The translations under genes were made by a program, and so were the position numbers. DNA of 9,269 bases from Alphaproteobacteria bacterium (GTDB taxonomy: Bacteria; Pseudomonadota; Alphaproteobacteria; Rhizobiales; Hyphomicrobiaceae): assembly GCA_024279745.1 (NCBI GenBank), contig JAJRRE010000391.1:1-9269 (forward strand), read 5' to 3'. Below, one piece after another: positions 1 to 7,430 of the stretch. The notes under the pieces are model-generated. The model was not told the DNA's origin. It worked only from the letters and a program-made list of their open reading frames with translations, and did no database searches. How positions within the stretch are numbered: position 1 is the stretch's first letter; each line of letters begins with the position of its first letter.

Positions 1-9
1 AGCCGATAC

Positions 10-1296
10 TTGACGCACAACTCAACAGAACCCGACACGGCCACCGGCGTTGCACGCCGCCGCAGCACATCGATCAGTTTGTGGCGACGTGCGTTATTGG
101 GTTTGGCGCTATTGTTCACCGGGATCAGCACGACGGCGTGGCTAACCTATGCGGGCATAGAACCGCCAGTCGTCCAGGACAGTCAGGACGACGTGGCCCC
201 CGATCCGTTCCAACCAGGTTTCACTCACAATACCCGCCCCTCATTGCTCCGCCATGTCAAAAGCTGGGGCTACCAGTTGCAAAAACTAAATGTCGATAAA
301 GCCGCCGCAGCGCCTTTTGATTTATTGGTAATCGATCCTGCGGCCCTCGACTATGGCCCCCATGACTGGGCGCGGCGCACGCTCAAACGGCTACAGACTA
401 TGCCGCCACAACCAGCCGAACCGCAATCCAGCAATTCAAAGGCAGCCCCGAATAGGCGGCGCATTATATTGTCCTATTTGTCTATCGGGGAGGCTGAAAA
501 TTATCGCGGCTATTGGCGTGAAAACTGGGTCAATGCGCCAGCGGCAATTTCCAAAGACAAAGTAACAAGGCAACAAGATTTAGCGCCAGAACTAAAAGAA
601 CGAAGCGCACCGCAAACAGCCCTTGCAGTCCAGCGTACCGGCTCACGGCTTCGCCAATTTGCTGCCAAACGTTTTGGCGCCGCCGCTTCGCCAGATGATC
701 CCCCCTTGGGGCGCCCATCAGCTACGGCGCCCGCATGGCTTGGCGCGGAAAACAGCGACTGGCGCGGCAATTATCATGTCAGGTTCTGGCATAAGGGGTG
801 GAAGAAAAAACTGTTCGGCTCTAGCAATGCCATGCTCGACAAAATCATTGCCGCCGGATTTGACGGCGTTTACCTGGACCGCGCCGATATCTATGAACAT
901 TGGCAAAAGAAGCGCAAGACCGCCGCGCCCGATATGATCTCATTCGTAGTCGAGCTGGCCAACTATGCCCGCGCCCAAAAACCCGGCTTCATCATTGTGC
1001 TGCAAAATGCCGAAGAATTACTGCGCGCCGAACCGTTGCGCAATGCCATCGATGCGGCCGCCAAGGAAGACCTGCTGCTGGGTTTAAGCGCAGCTGGCAC
1101 GCTCAATTCCGCCGCCGATGTTGAAAATTCTCTGGGTTATCTCAAGCTTGCACAAAATGACGGACGGCCGATATTCGCAATTGAATATATCGATGACGTC
1201 AATGTGCGCCGGATTATCAAATCCAAATTGCGATCATTGGGTTTTATCCCCTATTTCGGACCACGCGAGCTGGACGAGTTGCGGGTCAAATTTTGA
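10..1296 (+). CDS. GH114/TM1410-family glycosidase-like protein, copy 1 (membrane-anchored; start uncertain)
   Basis: This is a predicted polysaccharide hydrolase of the GH114 (endo-alpha-1,4-polygalactosaminidase / TM1410) TIM-barrel family. What is seen: a hydrophobic segment at about residues 24-48 following an Arg-rich stretch, which suggests an N-in membrane anchor or uncleaved signal. The family motifs then follow in order: SWGYQLQ (85-91), FDLLVIDP (103-110), LSYLSIGEAENYRGYW (154-169), VRFWHKGW (257-264), GFDGVYLDRADIY (283-295) and LQNAEELL (331-338). Candidate catalytic acids are D290 or D293 and E335 or E336. About 60 residues (178-240) between the fourth-last and third-last motifs are absent from the two neighbouring paralogs. 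The TTG at position 10 has no visible ribosome site and the frame is open to the window edge, so the true start may lie upstream; a TTG at 79 is another option. Copy 2 follows 9 bases later, so the two are probably co-transcribed. Family assignment is firm; substrate is inferred. Confidence 0.85.
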   Translation: MTHNSTEPDTATGVARRRSTSISLWRRALLGLALLFTGISTTAWLTYAGIEPPVVQDSQDDVAPDPFQPGFTHNTRPSLLRHVKSWGYQLQKLNVDKAAAAPFDLLVIDPAALDYGPHDWARRTLKRLQTMPPQPAEPQSSNSKAAPNRRRIILSYLSIGEAENYRGYWRENWVNAPAAISKDKVTRQQDLAPELKERSAPQTALAVQRTGSRLRQFAAKRFGAAASPDDPPLGRPSATAPAWLGAENSDWRGNYHVRFWHKGWKKKLFGSSNAMLDKIIAAGFDGVYLDRADIYEHWQKKRKTAAPDMISFVVELANYARAQKPGFIIVLQNAEELLRAEPLRNAIDAAAKEDLLLGLSAAGTLNSAADVENSLGYLKLAQNDGRPIFAIEYIDDVNVRRIIKSKLRSLGFIPYFGPRELDELRVKF

Positions 1297-1305
1297 CCAC
1301 TTGCG

Positions 1306-2421
1306 ATGATTAAAACAGTCCCTATGCCCCAACACCCGCTCCATAAACCTAGCCAGTCATCGGCGTGCCTTAAGCGTTGTTGCCCAAGCTTGAACGCGGT
1401 GGTGGCAACAAGCCTGGCAATCGTGATGCTGGCAGCTGGAATTGTCCTATCCGCGCCTGCCAACGCCCGCATTCGCGAGGCCGAAGTCCCACGTCCGGTA
1501 ATTGCCAAACGTCCGGCGACAACCAGGGCGACCGGCCAGCGGTTCCGGTTGCGCACCATCAATAAGGCTAAAAGCTGGGGCTATCAGCTCAGCGGTCTCA
1601 ACGTTGCGCGAGCGGCGCGCTCGCCTTTTGATCTGCTGGTCGTCGACGGCACAACGGGGCTGGACGTAGACCGCGCTTTCACGCGCTCCGAAGTCGCAAG
1701 GTTGAAGCGCAAACCGGGCGGTGGCCGCCGTTTGGTGATTTCCTATCTATCGATTGGCGAAGCGGAAGATTATCGCCCCGATTACTTTTCCAAAGAGTAT
1801 CTAACAGAAGACGCGCCCGACTGGTTGATGAAGGAAAACCCGCAATGGAAGGGCAACCGCATCATCCGCTTTTGCAACGAAGGCTGGCAACGCACAATTT
1901 TGGGTGATCGCTATGGCCGCAATGTTTATAATTCGATTGACCTGTCGCCCTTGCATAAACTGATCGAGCTGGGCTTTGACGGCGTATATCTCGACCGGGT
2001 TGACGTCTATGCTGAAGTCAAACGCGAATGCCCCGACGCGGAAAACAAGATGGTCGATTTCGTTGCCCGGCTGGCCGCCCACGCGCGCAAACGCAATCCA
2101 AATTTCATGGTCATTTTGCAAAATGCCGAAGAGCTGCTGGTCCATGCCAAAATGCGCCGCGCCATCGATGCGGTTGCCAAGGAGGATTTGTTCTACGGCA
2201 ACGACTATTCGCAAAAACGTAATTCGCGCCAGGATATTCGCGAATCCATTGCCAATTTAAAAAAAGCCCGCCGCGCCGGTCGCCCGGTCTTTGTCGTCGA
2301 TTACTTGCGCAGCCGCAATAAGATTGCCCGCGTTCAACGCGAGATCAAGGCGCAAGGTTTCATCCCGTATATCGGCCCTCGAAACCTAGACCAACTATGG
2401 CTGCCCGGTCAGCAATTTTAG
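1306..2421 (+). CDS. GH114/TM1410-family glycosidase-like protein, copy 2 (secreted)
   Basis: This is a second predicted GH114-type TIM-barrel protein. An N-terminal signal peptide is visible: basic residues around K23-R24, a hydrophobic core at about 31-49, and a signal peptidase I-like site after APANA (54), so export to the periplasm is likely. The motifs are SWGYQL (90-95), FDLLVVDG (108-115), ISYLSIGEAEDY (145-156), IIRFCNEGW (186-194), GFDGVYLDRVDVY (223-235) and LQNAEELL (271-278). Candidate catalytic acids are D230 or D233 and E275 or E276. Two oddities: the conserved FWH of the other copies is FCN here (C190), and about eight extra residues (roughly 201-210) precede the GFDG strand. 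The ATG at 1306 has no clear Shine-Dalgarno, consistent with translational coupling to copy 1; an in-frame ATG at 1324 is an alternative. Activity and substrate are unproven. Confidence 0.86.
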   Translation: MIKTVPMPQHPLHKPSQSSACLKRCCPSLNAVVATSLAIVMLAAGIVLSAPANARIREAEVPRPVIAKRPATTRATGQRFRLRTINKAKSWGYQLSGLNVARAARSPFDLLVVDGTTGLDVDRAFTRSEVARLKRKPGGGRRLVISYLSIGEAEDYRPDYFSKEYLTEDAPDWLMKENPQWKGNRIIRFCNEGWQRTILGDRYGRNVYNSIDLSPLHKLIELGFDGVYLDRVDVYAEVKRECPDAENKMVDFVARLAAHARKRNPNFMVILQNAEELLVHAKMRRAIDAVAKEDLFYGNDYSQKRNSRQDIRESIANLKKARRAGRPVFVVDYLRSRNKIARVQREIKAQGFIPYIGPRNLDQLWLPGQQF

Positions 2422-2755
2422 CGTATAAGCTTTGCCGCATTAGGTATTGGCGCCCCGCGATTGCGCGCACCTGGGCCCAGGCGGCCGCTGCATACATCTG
2501 TCCAGAGCCCAGCTTAATCCCCATTACCGCTTGTTCAGCCTCATCATCCTTGACGCGAGCACGCGCTAAAGTTAAGGACGCCTGGTGCGTGTAACAGAAA
2601 CGTCTGGGGCCTTTTCAATTTTTGTTTTTCGCATCGCAAGGCTTTTTCCCCGATTTGTCTTATCCCCTTAGCCGGGGGCGCTGGCAAACTGGAGGGCGAT
2701 TAACCGCCGTCATGCCCTGCCAAATGATTGCCCACCCCACAGGATAAACGCAAAA
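2422..2755. other. Intergenic region between GH114 copies 2 and 3
   Basis: This is 334 bases without a convincing gene. Its left half reads open on the - strand as a possible 54-codon frame (ATG at 2524, stop at 2360) that runs antisense into the end of copy 2, but it has no well-placed ribosome site. The right half has T-rich tracts at about 2618-2648 without a clear GC-rich stem before them, so no terminator is claimed. A short CCCC/GGGG stem lies at 2664-2678. The last bases carry AGGA at 2741-2744, 11 bases before the copy 3 start. A promoter for copy 3 would be expected here, but no good -35/-10 pair was found. Confidence 0.5.
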
Positions 2756-3883
2756 ATGTATCAAGCTTTAACTTCTAGCGCCTGGCTCCTGGTTTTTATC
2801 GTGGCAATCGTGATAGCGATTTATCTCGTGCACCAACTGGTGGGAAAATTTCAAAGCCCCGCACGGCAGGCCGTACGCCAACCCGCAACCCAGCCAGCTA
2901 GAACATCAACCCAAGGTGACGCATCATCGGCGCCAGAAAATAGCCTCGACAACGATCAGGCGTCCTCACCTAAGATGGACTGGAGCTTGAACGACGTGCG
3001 CAATTGGGGCTATCAACTGCAGGACTTCGAATTTGACCAAGCCCTTGCCAGCCCGTTCGATCTATTAGTCATTGACCCAACCATTGACGGCAATGACGAT
3101 AGCGCTTTGAGCGCTCAGCAGATCAGCGCCTTGCAACAAAAAACCGATGGTAGCCGCCGCATTGTGTTGGCCTATTTGTCCATTGGTGAAGCAGAAAGCT
3201 ATCGCGGCTATTGGCATTCCAGCTGGAGCAAAGCCAAATCAAAACCAGATTGGCTGCTGGGTGAGAACCCCGATTGGGACGAGAATTTTTCCGTAAAGTT
3301 TTGGCATCAAGACTGGCAGAACATCATATTCGGCAGCCCCGGTTCCTGCATCGACAAAATCATAGCGCAAGGTTTTGATGGGGTTTATCTCGATAAATGC
3401 GACGTCTATGAAGATCTACAACGACGCTACAAAAAGATCGCCAAATCGCGCCCGGACTTGCCCCGCGATATGATCGCCTTCATGGGCGCGCTGACTGAGC
3501 ATGCGCGCGCCGTAAAACCGGGCTTTCAAATTGTCATGCAAAACGGCGAAGAGCTGCTGGAGCACCAGAATCTGCGTGCCATTTTAAACGGTGTGGCAAA
3601 AGAAGAATTGGTGTTTGGCCAGGAGGGCCTTGAGGCCCGCAATGACAAAGATGAATTTGAATACTCACGTCATCTTCTTGAACTGGCGCGCGGCGACGGT
3701 CTGCCGATTTTTGTCGTGGAATATCTGCGCAGCAAATCAAAGATTACTCAAGCGGCAAAGCTTATGAGCGAATTGGGATTTGTGCTGGCGATTTCAGACC
3801 CCAACCGGGAGCTGGCCAAGCTGGGTACAATACCGCCTGCGCCGTCTAATTCGCGCAAGCCCGCTGCGCCGCCATCGGCGTAA
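2756..3883 (+). CDS. GH114/TM1410-family glycosidase-like protein, copy 3 (N-terminal membrane anchor)
   Basis: This is the third predicted GH114-type TIM-barrel protein. A single transmembrane helix at about residues 10-29 sits at the extreme N-terminus with no cleavage site, followed by a Gln/Pro/Ser-rich linker (about 33-73). That suggests a catalytic domain tethered to the inner membrane and facing the periplasm. Motifs: NWGYQLQ (83-89), FDLLVIDP (101-108), LAYLSIGEAESYRGYW (138-153), VKFWHQDW (180-187), GFDGVYLDKCDVY (206-218) and MQNGEELL (261-268). Candidate catalytic acids are D213 or D216 and E265 or E266. The C-terminus ends in a Pro/Ala-rich tail (about 357-375). The ATG at 2756 is supported by AGGA at 2741-2744. 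The gene is separated from copy 2 by 334 bases, so it may have its own promoter, and it converges on the ATP12 gene. Family assignment is firm; substrate is inferred. Confidence 0.87.
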   Translation: MYQALTSSAWLLVFIVAIVIAIYLVHQLVGKFQSPARQAVRQPATQPARTSTQGDASSAPENSLDNDQASSPKMDWSLNDVRNWGYQLQDFEFDQALASPFDLLVIDPTIDGNDDSALSAQQISALQQKTDGSRRIVLAYLSIGEAESYRGYWHSSWSKAKSKPDWLLGENPDWDENFSVKFWHQDWQNIIFGSPGSCIDKIIAQGFDGVYLDKCDVYEDLQRRYKKIAKSRPDLPRDMIAFMGALTEHARAVKPGFQIVMQNGEELLEHQNLRAILNGVAKEELVFGQEGLEARNDKDEFEYSRHLLELARGDGLPIFVVEYLRSKSKITQAAKLMSELGFVLAISDPNRELAKLGTIPPAPSNSRKPAAPPSA

Positions 3884-3940
3884 AACCCACAGATTAGACT
3901 AGCGGTGCTGGTTGGCGCGGCCGGAGTGGTATTTGCAAAT

Positions 3941-4720
3941 TCAGCGTAGTAGCTTCAGCACTTCACTGGCAGTATCGAATTCGCTCCGACGCGCCGCGCG
4001 CGCTTTCACCGCCTCATCGTCCTCGCCCCATTTCTCAATCTGCCAGTCTTCATCGACATGAGCCGCATCCCAACATGCGCCCGCCGACAATTGTCCCTGG
4101 CCATGGGCAAATGCCAACAGGGCCGAGCCGCTTAAGGTTGTTAACACATGCAGCGCCGCCAGCAAAAATGGATCGCCGTAGGCGCTCGCAATTTTGGTAT
4201 CGAGCGCGCCAAGCGCCGCATCTGACTGGCGCACCGGGACGATGCCCGTGGCCACATTCAAATCAATTTCATGAACTTCATTGGCCCAGGCCAAAACCGG
4301 GTCCCAAAGCAGCGCCTGCCGCGCAATCAATTCTTGCGGTTGATCGGCGCGGTAGCACAACAAATCACTGCTGGCATATTTGACGATCTCGCGGCGCGTC
4401 TCAGCCTGATTGCCCTGGACCAGATCGATTGCCCGATAGGCCAGCCGGGTTAACGGCATTGCCGCTAAATCGATCTGCGTTTCCTGGCGCTGCCATTCTT
4501 GCGCAATGCGCGCCGCCAGGACCTCACTCGGCAAGGCAAGCTGCGTTTTACCAGGGCTGCGCAGGGCGCGCCCATCGAGCAATACTACAAACCCGGCACC
4601 GCCATCGATGTCCTTTGCCGCAACGCTCACGTCCTTATAAAACCGCCTGGGCAGCTTTGCCCCCGATTGCTGTGCGGCAATAGCCTCAGCCACTGATTTG
4701 CTGACTTTATCTTCGCTCAC
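3941..4720 (-). CDS. ATP12-family F1-ATPase assembly chaperone
   Basis: ATP12 proteins assist assembly of the F1 part of ATP synthase; the mitochondrial homolog binds the alpha subunit. What is seen: LPRRFYK (23-29), LDGRALRSPGK (48-58), AQEWQRQ (73-79), MPLTRLAYRAID (88-99), YASSDLLCYRA (115-125) and the C-terminal acidic block DEDWQIEKWGEDDEA (223-237). These are hallmarks of the family, and 259 residues is a normal bacterial length. There is no signal peptide, so it is cytoplasmic. The start is GTG at 4720, preceded by AAGGGG six bases upstream, which fixes it well. It is the last gene of the crcB-rluC-HAD-ATP12 operon, 35 bases after the phosphatase stop. No obvious terminator is seen in the 57 bases separating it from the convergent GH114 copy 3. 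Confidence 0.93.
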   Translation of the reverse strand: MSEDKVSKSVAEAIAAQQSGAKLPRRFYKDVSVAAKDIDGGAGFVVLLDGRALRSPGKTQLALPSEVLAARIAQEWQRQETQIDLAAMPLTRLAYRAIDLVQGNQAETRREIVKYASSDLLCYRADQPQELIARQALLWDPVLAWANEVHEIDLNVATGIVPVRQSDAALGALDTKIASAYGDPFLLAALHVLTTLSGSALLAFAHGQGQLSAGACWDAAHVDEDWQIEKWGEDDEAVKARAARRSEFDTASEVLKLLR

Positions 4721-4755
4721 TGCTCACCCCTTGGCTTTCACCTCGTGCTAAACTC

Positions 4756-5430
4756 CTAAGAATTACTTTGCGCCAACAGTGCGTCCACATGCCCGATGAT
4801 TTCGTCATAGCTGTCGGCAACCACGCCCGCGCCGCTTTCGCTTAGCCATTGCGCCGGGTGATAGCCCCAGCTCACACCCAGCGCTTTAACGCCCGCATTC
4901 ACCGCCATTTCAATATCATAAGTCGTGTCGCCGATCATGACCGTATCGCGTGGGACAACGCCGACCTCTTTCATGGCCAGTTCGATCATCGCCGGATGCG
5001 GTTTTGATGGATGATGATCCGACGTTTGCACCGTCGCGAAATGGCCGGCAAAGCCATGCTCCTTGATCATGCGCACAACGCCGCGCACGGATTTCCCCGT
5101 GGCAATACCAAGCACCATATCATCACGCGCTGCCAAGCTTTCAATCACCTCGCGGGCGCCGTCATAAAGCGGATCTTCGCTGCCCGGCTGATTGCGCATC
5201 ACAGTAAAGGCGTCGCGATAATGATCGGTCAGTAGCGCGCGTTTGCTTTTGCTGGCAGCTGGCGCCAGTTTGGCAAAAGCTTCACTTAGAGACAGCCCGA
5301 CAATATCCAGCACGGCACGCCGCGGCGGCGTCGTTAACCCGCTGGCTTCAAACGCATGGGTCATGGCACGCATAATCGCATTTTGACTGTCAACAATGGT
5401 GCCGTCGCAATCAAAGATAACCAGCTTCAT
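4756..5430 (-). CDS. HAD-superfamily (subfamily IA) phosphatase, Gph-like
   Basis: This is a predicted Mg-dependent phosphomonoesterase with a Rossmann core and helical cap, resembling phosphoglycolate phosphatase. All four HAD motifs are present: DCDGT (7-11, nucleophile D7 and acid/base D9), ATGKS (110-114, T111), K143 in SKPHP, and IGDTTYD (166-172, with D168 and D172). The cap domain occupies about residues 16-80, and the 224-residue length suits subfamily IA. I chose the ATG at 5430 because family members begin directly at MKLVIFDCDGT. An ATG at 5445 and a GTG at 5463 are in-frame alternatives that add 5 or 11 basic residues, and no start has a strong ribosome site. It lies 102 bases downstream of rluC and 35 bases upstream of ATP12. 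The true substrate is not determined by the sequence. Confidence 0.88.
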   Translation of the reverse strand: MKLVIFDCDGTIVDSQNAIMRAMTHAFEASGLTTPPRRAVLDIVGLSLSEAFAKLAPAASKSKRALLTDHYRDAFTVMRNQPGSEDPLYDGAREVIESLAARDDMVLGIATGKSVRGVVRMIKEHGFAGHFATVQTSDHHPSKPHPAMIELAMKEVGVVPRDTVMIGDTTYDIEMAVNAGVKALGVSWGYHPAQWLSESGAGVVADSYDEIIGHVDALLAQSNS

Positions 5431-5532
5431 CTTACGCGCTTTCATTCTTTTCACCCGCTGCACATCAGTCAGGTTCGGTGTTAGGTATCAGGTGAAGCTC
5501 TGTTCCAGGCCAGTCGCACCACGCCTTTAGCC

Positions 5533-6690
5533 TTATCCTTCGTCCGCATCGAACTTATTCGGATCAAGCCCGAGCAGATCCCAGGTGCGCAGCATATGCT
5601 CCGGCAGCGGCGCCGTAACATCGACCTTTTCGCTCTGATCTCGCGGATGCGGCAGGACCAGCCGGCGCGCATGCAGATGCAGTTTCACCTCCATATCCAC
5701 ATCGGGCATCATTTCGTCGCCGCCATATTTATTGTCGCCAACAATCGGACACTCAATGATTTGCATATGGGCGCGCAATTGATGCTGACGCCCTGTCACC
5801 GGCTTCAGCGAGACCCAGGCGGCCTTGTTGCCGACCCGGTCGATCACCGAATAATGGGTGGTGGCGTGCTGGGCCAGTTTTTGTTCGCCGGGCCGGGATT
5901 TGCGCACGCGGTCACCATCGGGTGTGGTAGCTTTAACCAAAGCCGCTTCCACTTTGCCTTGATGCGGACGCGGCACGCCCGTGACCAAGGCCCAATAAGT
6001 CTTTGCAGCCGAGCGGGTTTGGAATGTCTTGCCGAGCTTGGCAGCAATGAAGCGGGATTTGGCAACCAGCAACACCCCTGTTGTATCGCGGTCGAGCCGG
6101 TGTACCAGCCGCGGCCGCTCGCCGCCAAACCGGTCGGCCATACCGGCCAAAATACCGTCAAGATGGCGCGTGGTTTTTGTACCGCCCTGCACTGCCAGTC
6201 CAAATGGTTTATTGAGTACGAACACGTCATCGTCTTCAAACAGGATCATGTTTTCAATAAATGTGCGGTCGGCTTTCGACAGGCCGGGCGGCGGGCGCAA
6301 TGAAGGGCGCTGTTCTAACGGCTCGCGCGCTATCTTCGGTACGCGGATTTGGCTACCAACGCTAAGCCGAAGATTTGCCTGCACCCGCTTGCCGTCGACG
6401 CGGATCTGACCGGTGCGCAGCATCTTGCGTAGGCGCCCATGGGTCACATCAGGAAAATGGCGTTTGAACCATCGGTCCAGCCGCAGGCCGCCATCGTCTG
6501 GCACGACGCCAATGGTCTCCAAATGCTTGGATTTAGCGCTGCGACCACCACCGTCTTTTTGCGCGCCCTGATCGGCGCCCTGACCAGGATCATCGCTGGT
6601 CTGCTGTGGCTTTTGCCCCGGCTGCGACCACGGCTTCAGATTATCGGTTTCAGAACCAGTTTCCATACTCTTATCCACTTTATCACTCAT
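5533..6690 (-). CDS. rluC: RluA-family 23S rRNA pseudouridine synthase (RluC-like)
   Basis: This enzyme isomerises uridines to pseudouridine in 23S rRNA; RluC modifies positions 955, 2504 and 2580 in E. coli. What is seen: an S4 RNA-binding domain at about residues 68-118 (LRLDRWFKRHFP, then GQIRVDGKRV) and a synthase domain with VLNKPFGLAVQGG (about 158-170). The catalytic motif is HRLDRDTTG (catalytic Asp near 200), and the end, with PLPEHM, resembles RluC. The first 55 residues are Gln/Gly/Asp-rich and probably disordered, an extension relative to E. coli RluC. ATG at 6690 shares its A with the crcB stop in TGATG, indicating translational coupling; an in-frame GTG at 6693 would add one residue. 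RluC is favoured over RluD by the S4 plus ending, but specificity is inferred. Confidence 0.92.
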   Translation of the reverse strand: MSDKVDKSMETGSETDNLKPWSQPGQKPQQTSDDPGQGADQGAQKDGGGRSAKSKHLETIGVVPDDGGLRLDRWFKRHFPDVTHGRLRKMLRTGQIRVDGKRVQANLRLSVGSQIRVPKIAREPLEQRPSLRPPPGLSKADRTFIENMILFEDDDVFVLNKPFGLAVQGGTKTTRHLDGILAGMADRFGGERPRLVHRLDRDTTGVLLVAKSRFIAAKLGKTFQTRSAAKTYWALVTGVPRPHQGKVEAALVKATTPDGDRVRKSRPGEQKLAQHATTHYSVIDRVGNKAAWVSLKPVTGRQHQLRAHMQIIECPIVGDNKYGGDEMMPDVDMEVKLHLHARRLVLPHPRDQSEKVDVTAPLPEHMLRTWDLLGLDPNKFDADEG

Positions 6691-7067
6691 CACAACACCG
6701 CTCGCATTAACGCCATGCCGGCAAACAATGCCGCAATGGAAATACTAACCGACCCGGCCAGATAAAGGCCGGCGCTGAGCGCCTGTTTGCGCTCAAGCAG
6801 GGTCACGAAATCCAGCGAAAAAGCGGAAAATGTCGTGAAACCACCGAGCACTCCTGTGGTCAAGAAGGTGCGCGCTTCCATCGACCCTTGATAGCGCAGG
6901 GCAAATATCTCGATGATGATCCCCATTAGCAGCGAACCCAGAATATTGACGCTCAGCGTCGCCCACGGAAACCCGGCCCCAAGCCAGCGCCCCATGCCGA
7001 CATTGACCAAATAGCGCCCGCCGGCCCCAACAGCTCCGCCGGCAGAGGCCAGCAGCAAGAGCTTCAT
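6690..7067 (-). CDS. crcB: CrcB/Fluc-family fluoride channel
   Basis: This small membrane protein exports fluoride and acts as an antiparallel homodimer. Four hydrophobic helices are visible in 125 residues, a normal length. Conserved features are GGAVGAGGRY (10-19) in the first helix, N41 in SVNILGSLLMG, and GGFTTFSAFS (75-84), the signature segment that carries the pore phenylalanines and the central sodium site of Fluc channels. The ATG at 7067 has AAGGA (- strand, 7081 to 7077) nine bases upstream, so the start is secure. It is the first gene of the leftward operon and overlaps rluC by one base. I found no fluoride riboswitch consensus upstream, so regulation by fluoride is not evident. 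Confidence 0.95.
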   Translation of the reverse strand: MKLLLLASAGGAVGAGGRYLVNVGMGRWLGAGFPWATLSVNILGSLLMGIIIEIFALRYQGSMEARTFLTTGVLGGFTTFSAFSLDFVTLLERKQALSAGLYLAGSVSISIAALFAGMALMRAVL

Positions 7068-7076
7068 ATTGTTAAA

Positions 7077-7081
7077 TCCTT
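7077..7081 (-). promoter_or_regulatory. Ribosome binding site of crcB
   Basis: AAGGA on the - strand lies nine bases before the crcB ATG and supports that start. Confidence 0.7.
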
Positions 7082-7311
7082 GAAATTTTGCAGTTTTATG
7101 AAATTACACAAATCTTCACGCTGTGTGCTCTCAAGGGCTCTTTTGCCGGACCTGCTGGTGTTTTGCAAGGCGCGTTACACGGCGAGCAAGCGGCCAGCGT
7201 CACGCAAATTGAAACTCGTTCCATAAAACTCTTTTTGACGCCGCCAGCAAGACGCTATGAAACCGCAACTAATTGGTTGCCAAACGAAGGCGCGTGCGTA
7301 CCAAAATCATT

Positions 7312-7347
7312 GCAAATACCGAAAATCTTGAAAATACTGAAAATCTT
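7312..7347. repeat. Two-copy 18-bp tandem repeat built from 9-bp units
   Basis: The units are GCAAATACCGAAAATCTT (7312-7329) and GAAAATACTGAAAATCTT (7330-7347), matching at 16 of 18 positions. Each 18-mer is itself two related 9-mers of the type GAAAATNNT. A truncated further unit (GCAA) follows. It is AT-rich and lies in the leader between the hairpin and crcB, about 250 bases from the crcB start. Its role is unknown; slippage or local DNA bending are both possible. Confidence 0.8.
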
Positions 7348-7390
7348 GCAATCGCCACCAAACGTTCTAAACGGCCACGCCAGAAACACA

Positions 7391-7430
7391 AAAAAGTGGG
7401 AGCGGGGAACGCCCGACCCTCCCACTTTTT
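7391..7430. terminator. Bidirectional Rho-independent terminator hairpin
   Basis: A perfect 12-bp stem is formed by AAAAAGTGGGAG (7391-7402) and CTCCCACTTTTT (7419-7430). The 16-base loop can pair further internally as CGGG (7403-7406) with CCCG (7412-7415). An A-tract on one side and a T-tract on the other mean it could end transcripts on both strands: T5 on the + strand and T6 on the - strand (complement of 7390-7395). No protein-coding gene ends directly beside it. On the - strand it would end a transcript coming from about 7550, which is why a small RNA is proposed there. It also insulates crcB from upstream transcription. Confidence 0.85.

Larger units (their letters stand above)
7068..7390. 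other. Intergenic leader region upstream of crcB
   Basis: This region is about 320 bases between crcB and the bidirectional hairpin. It must hold the crcB operon promoter, but no convincing -35/-10 pair stands out on the - strand. It contains the 18-bp tandem duplication at 7312-7347. Reading frames here are low-complexity translations of the repeat and look non-coding. Confidence 0.5.

Noticed and set aside
10..130. Tat-type signal peptide in GH114 copy 1 from its Arg-rich N-terminus.
   Set aside because: The Arg pairs are not in an S/T-R-R-x-F-L-K context and no AxA site follows the hydrophobic stretch; a plain membrane anchor fits better.
1801..2214. A 137-codon - strand frame inside GH114 copy 2, and similar long opposite-strand frames within the GH114, rluC and ATP12 genes.
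   Set aside because: Each is a shadow of a confidently identified gene on the other strand with conserved motifs.
2360..2524. A 54-codon - strand frame antisense to the end of GH114 copy 2 with a protein-like composition (MGIKLGSGQMYAAAAWAQ at its start).
   Set aside because: It overlaps the end of a well-supported gene on the other strand, has no properly spaced ribosome site, and resembles no family I know.
5431..5532. Possible tiny gene between rluC and the HAD phosphatase gene.
   Set aside because: Only about 100 bases remain and no start with a ribosome site gives a sensible product; the space may simply be leader sequence.
7068..7250. Fluoride riboswitch upstream of crcB.
   Set aside because: The - strand leader lacks the conserved crcB-motif cores. 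A GCTGATG near 7735 is on the wrong strand and over 650 bases away.
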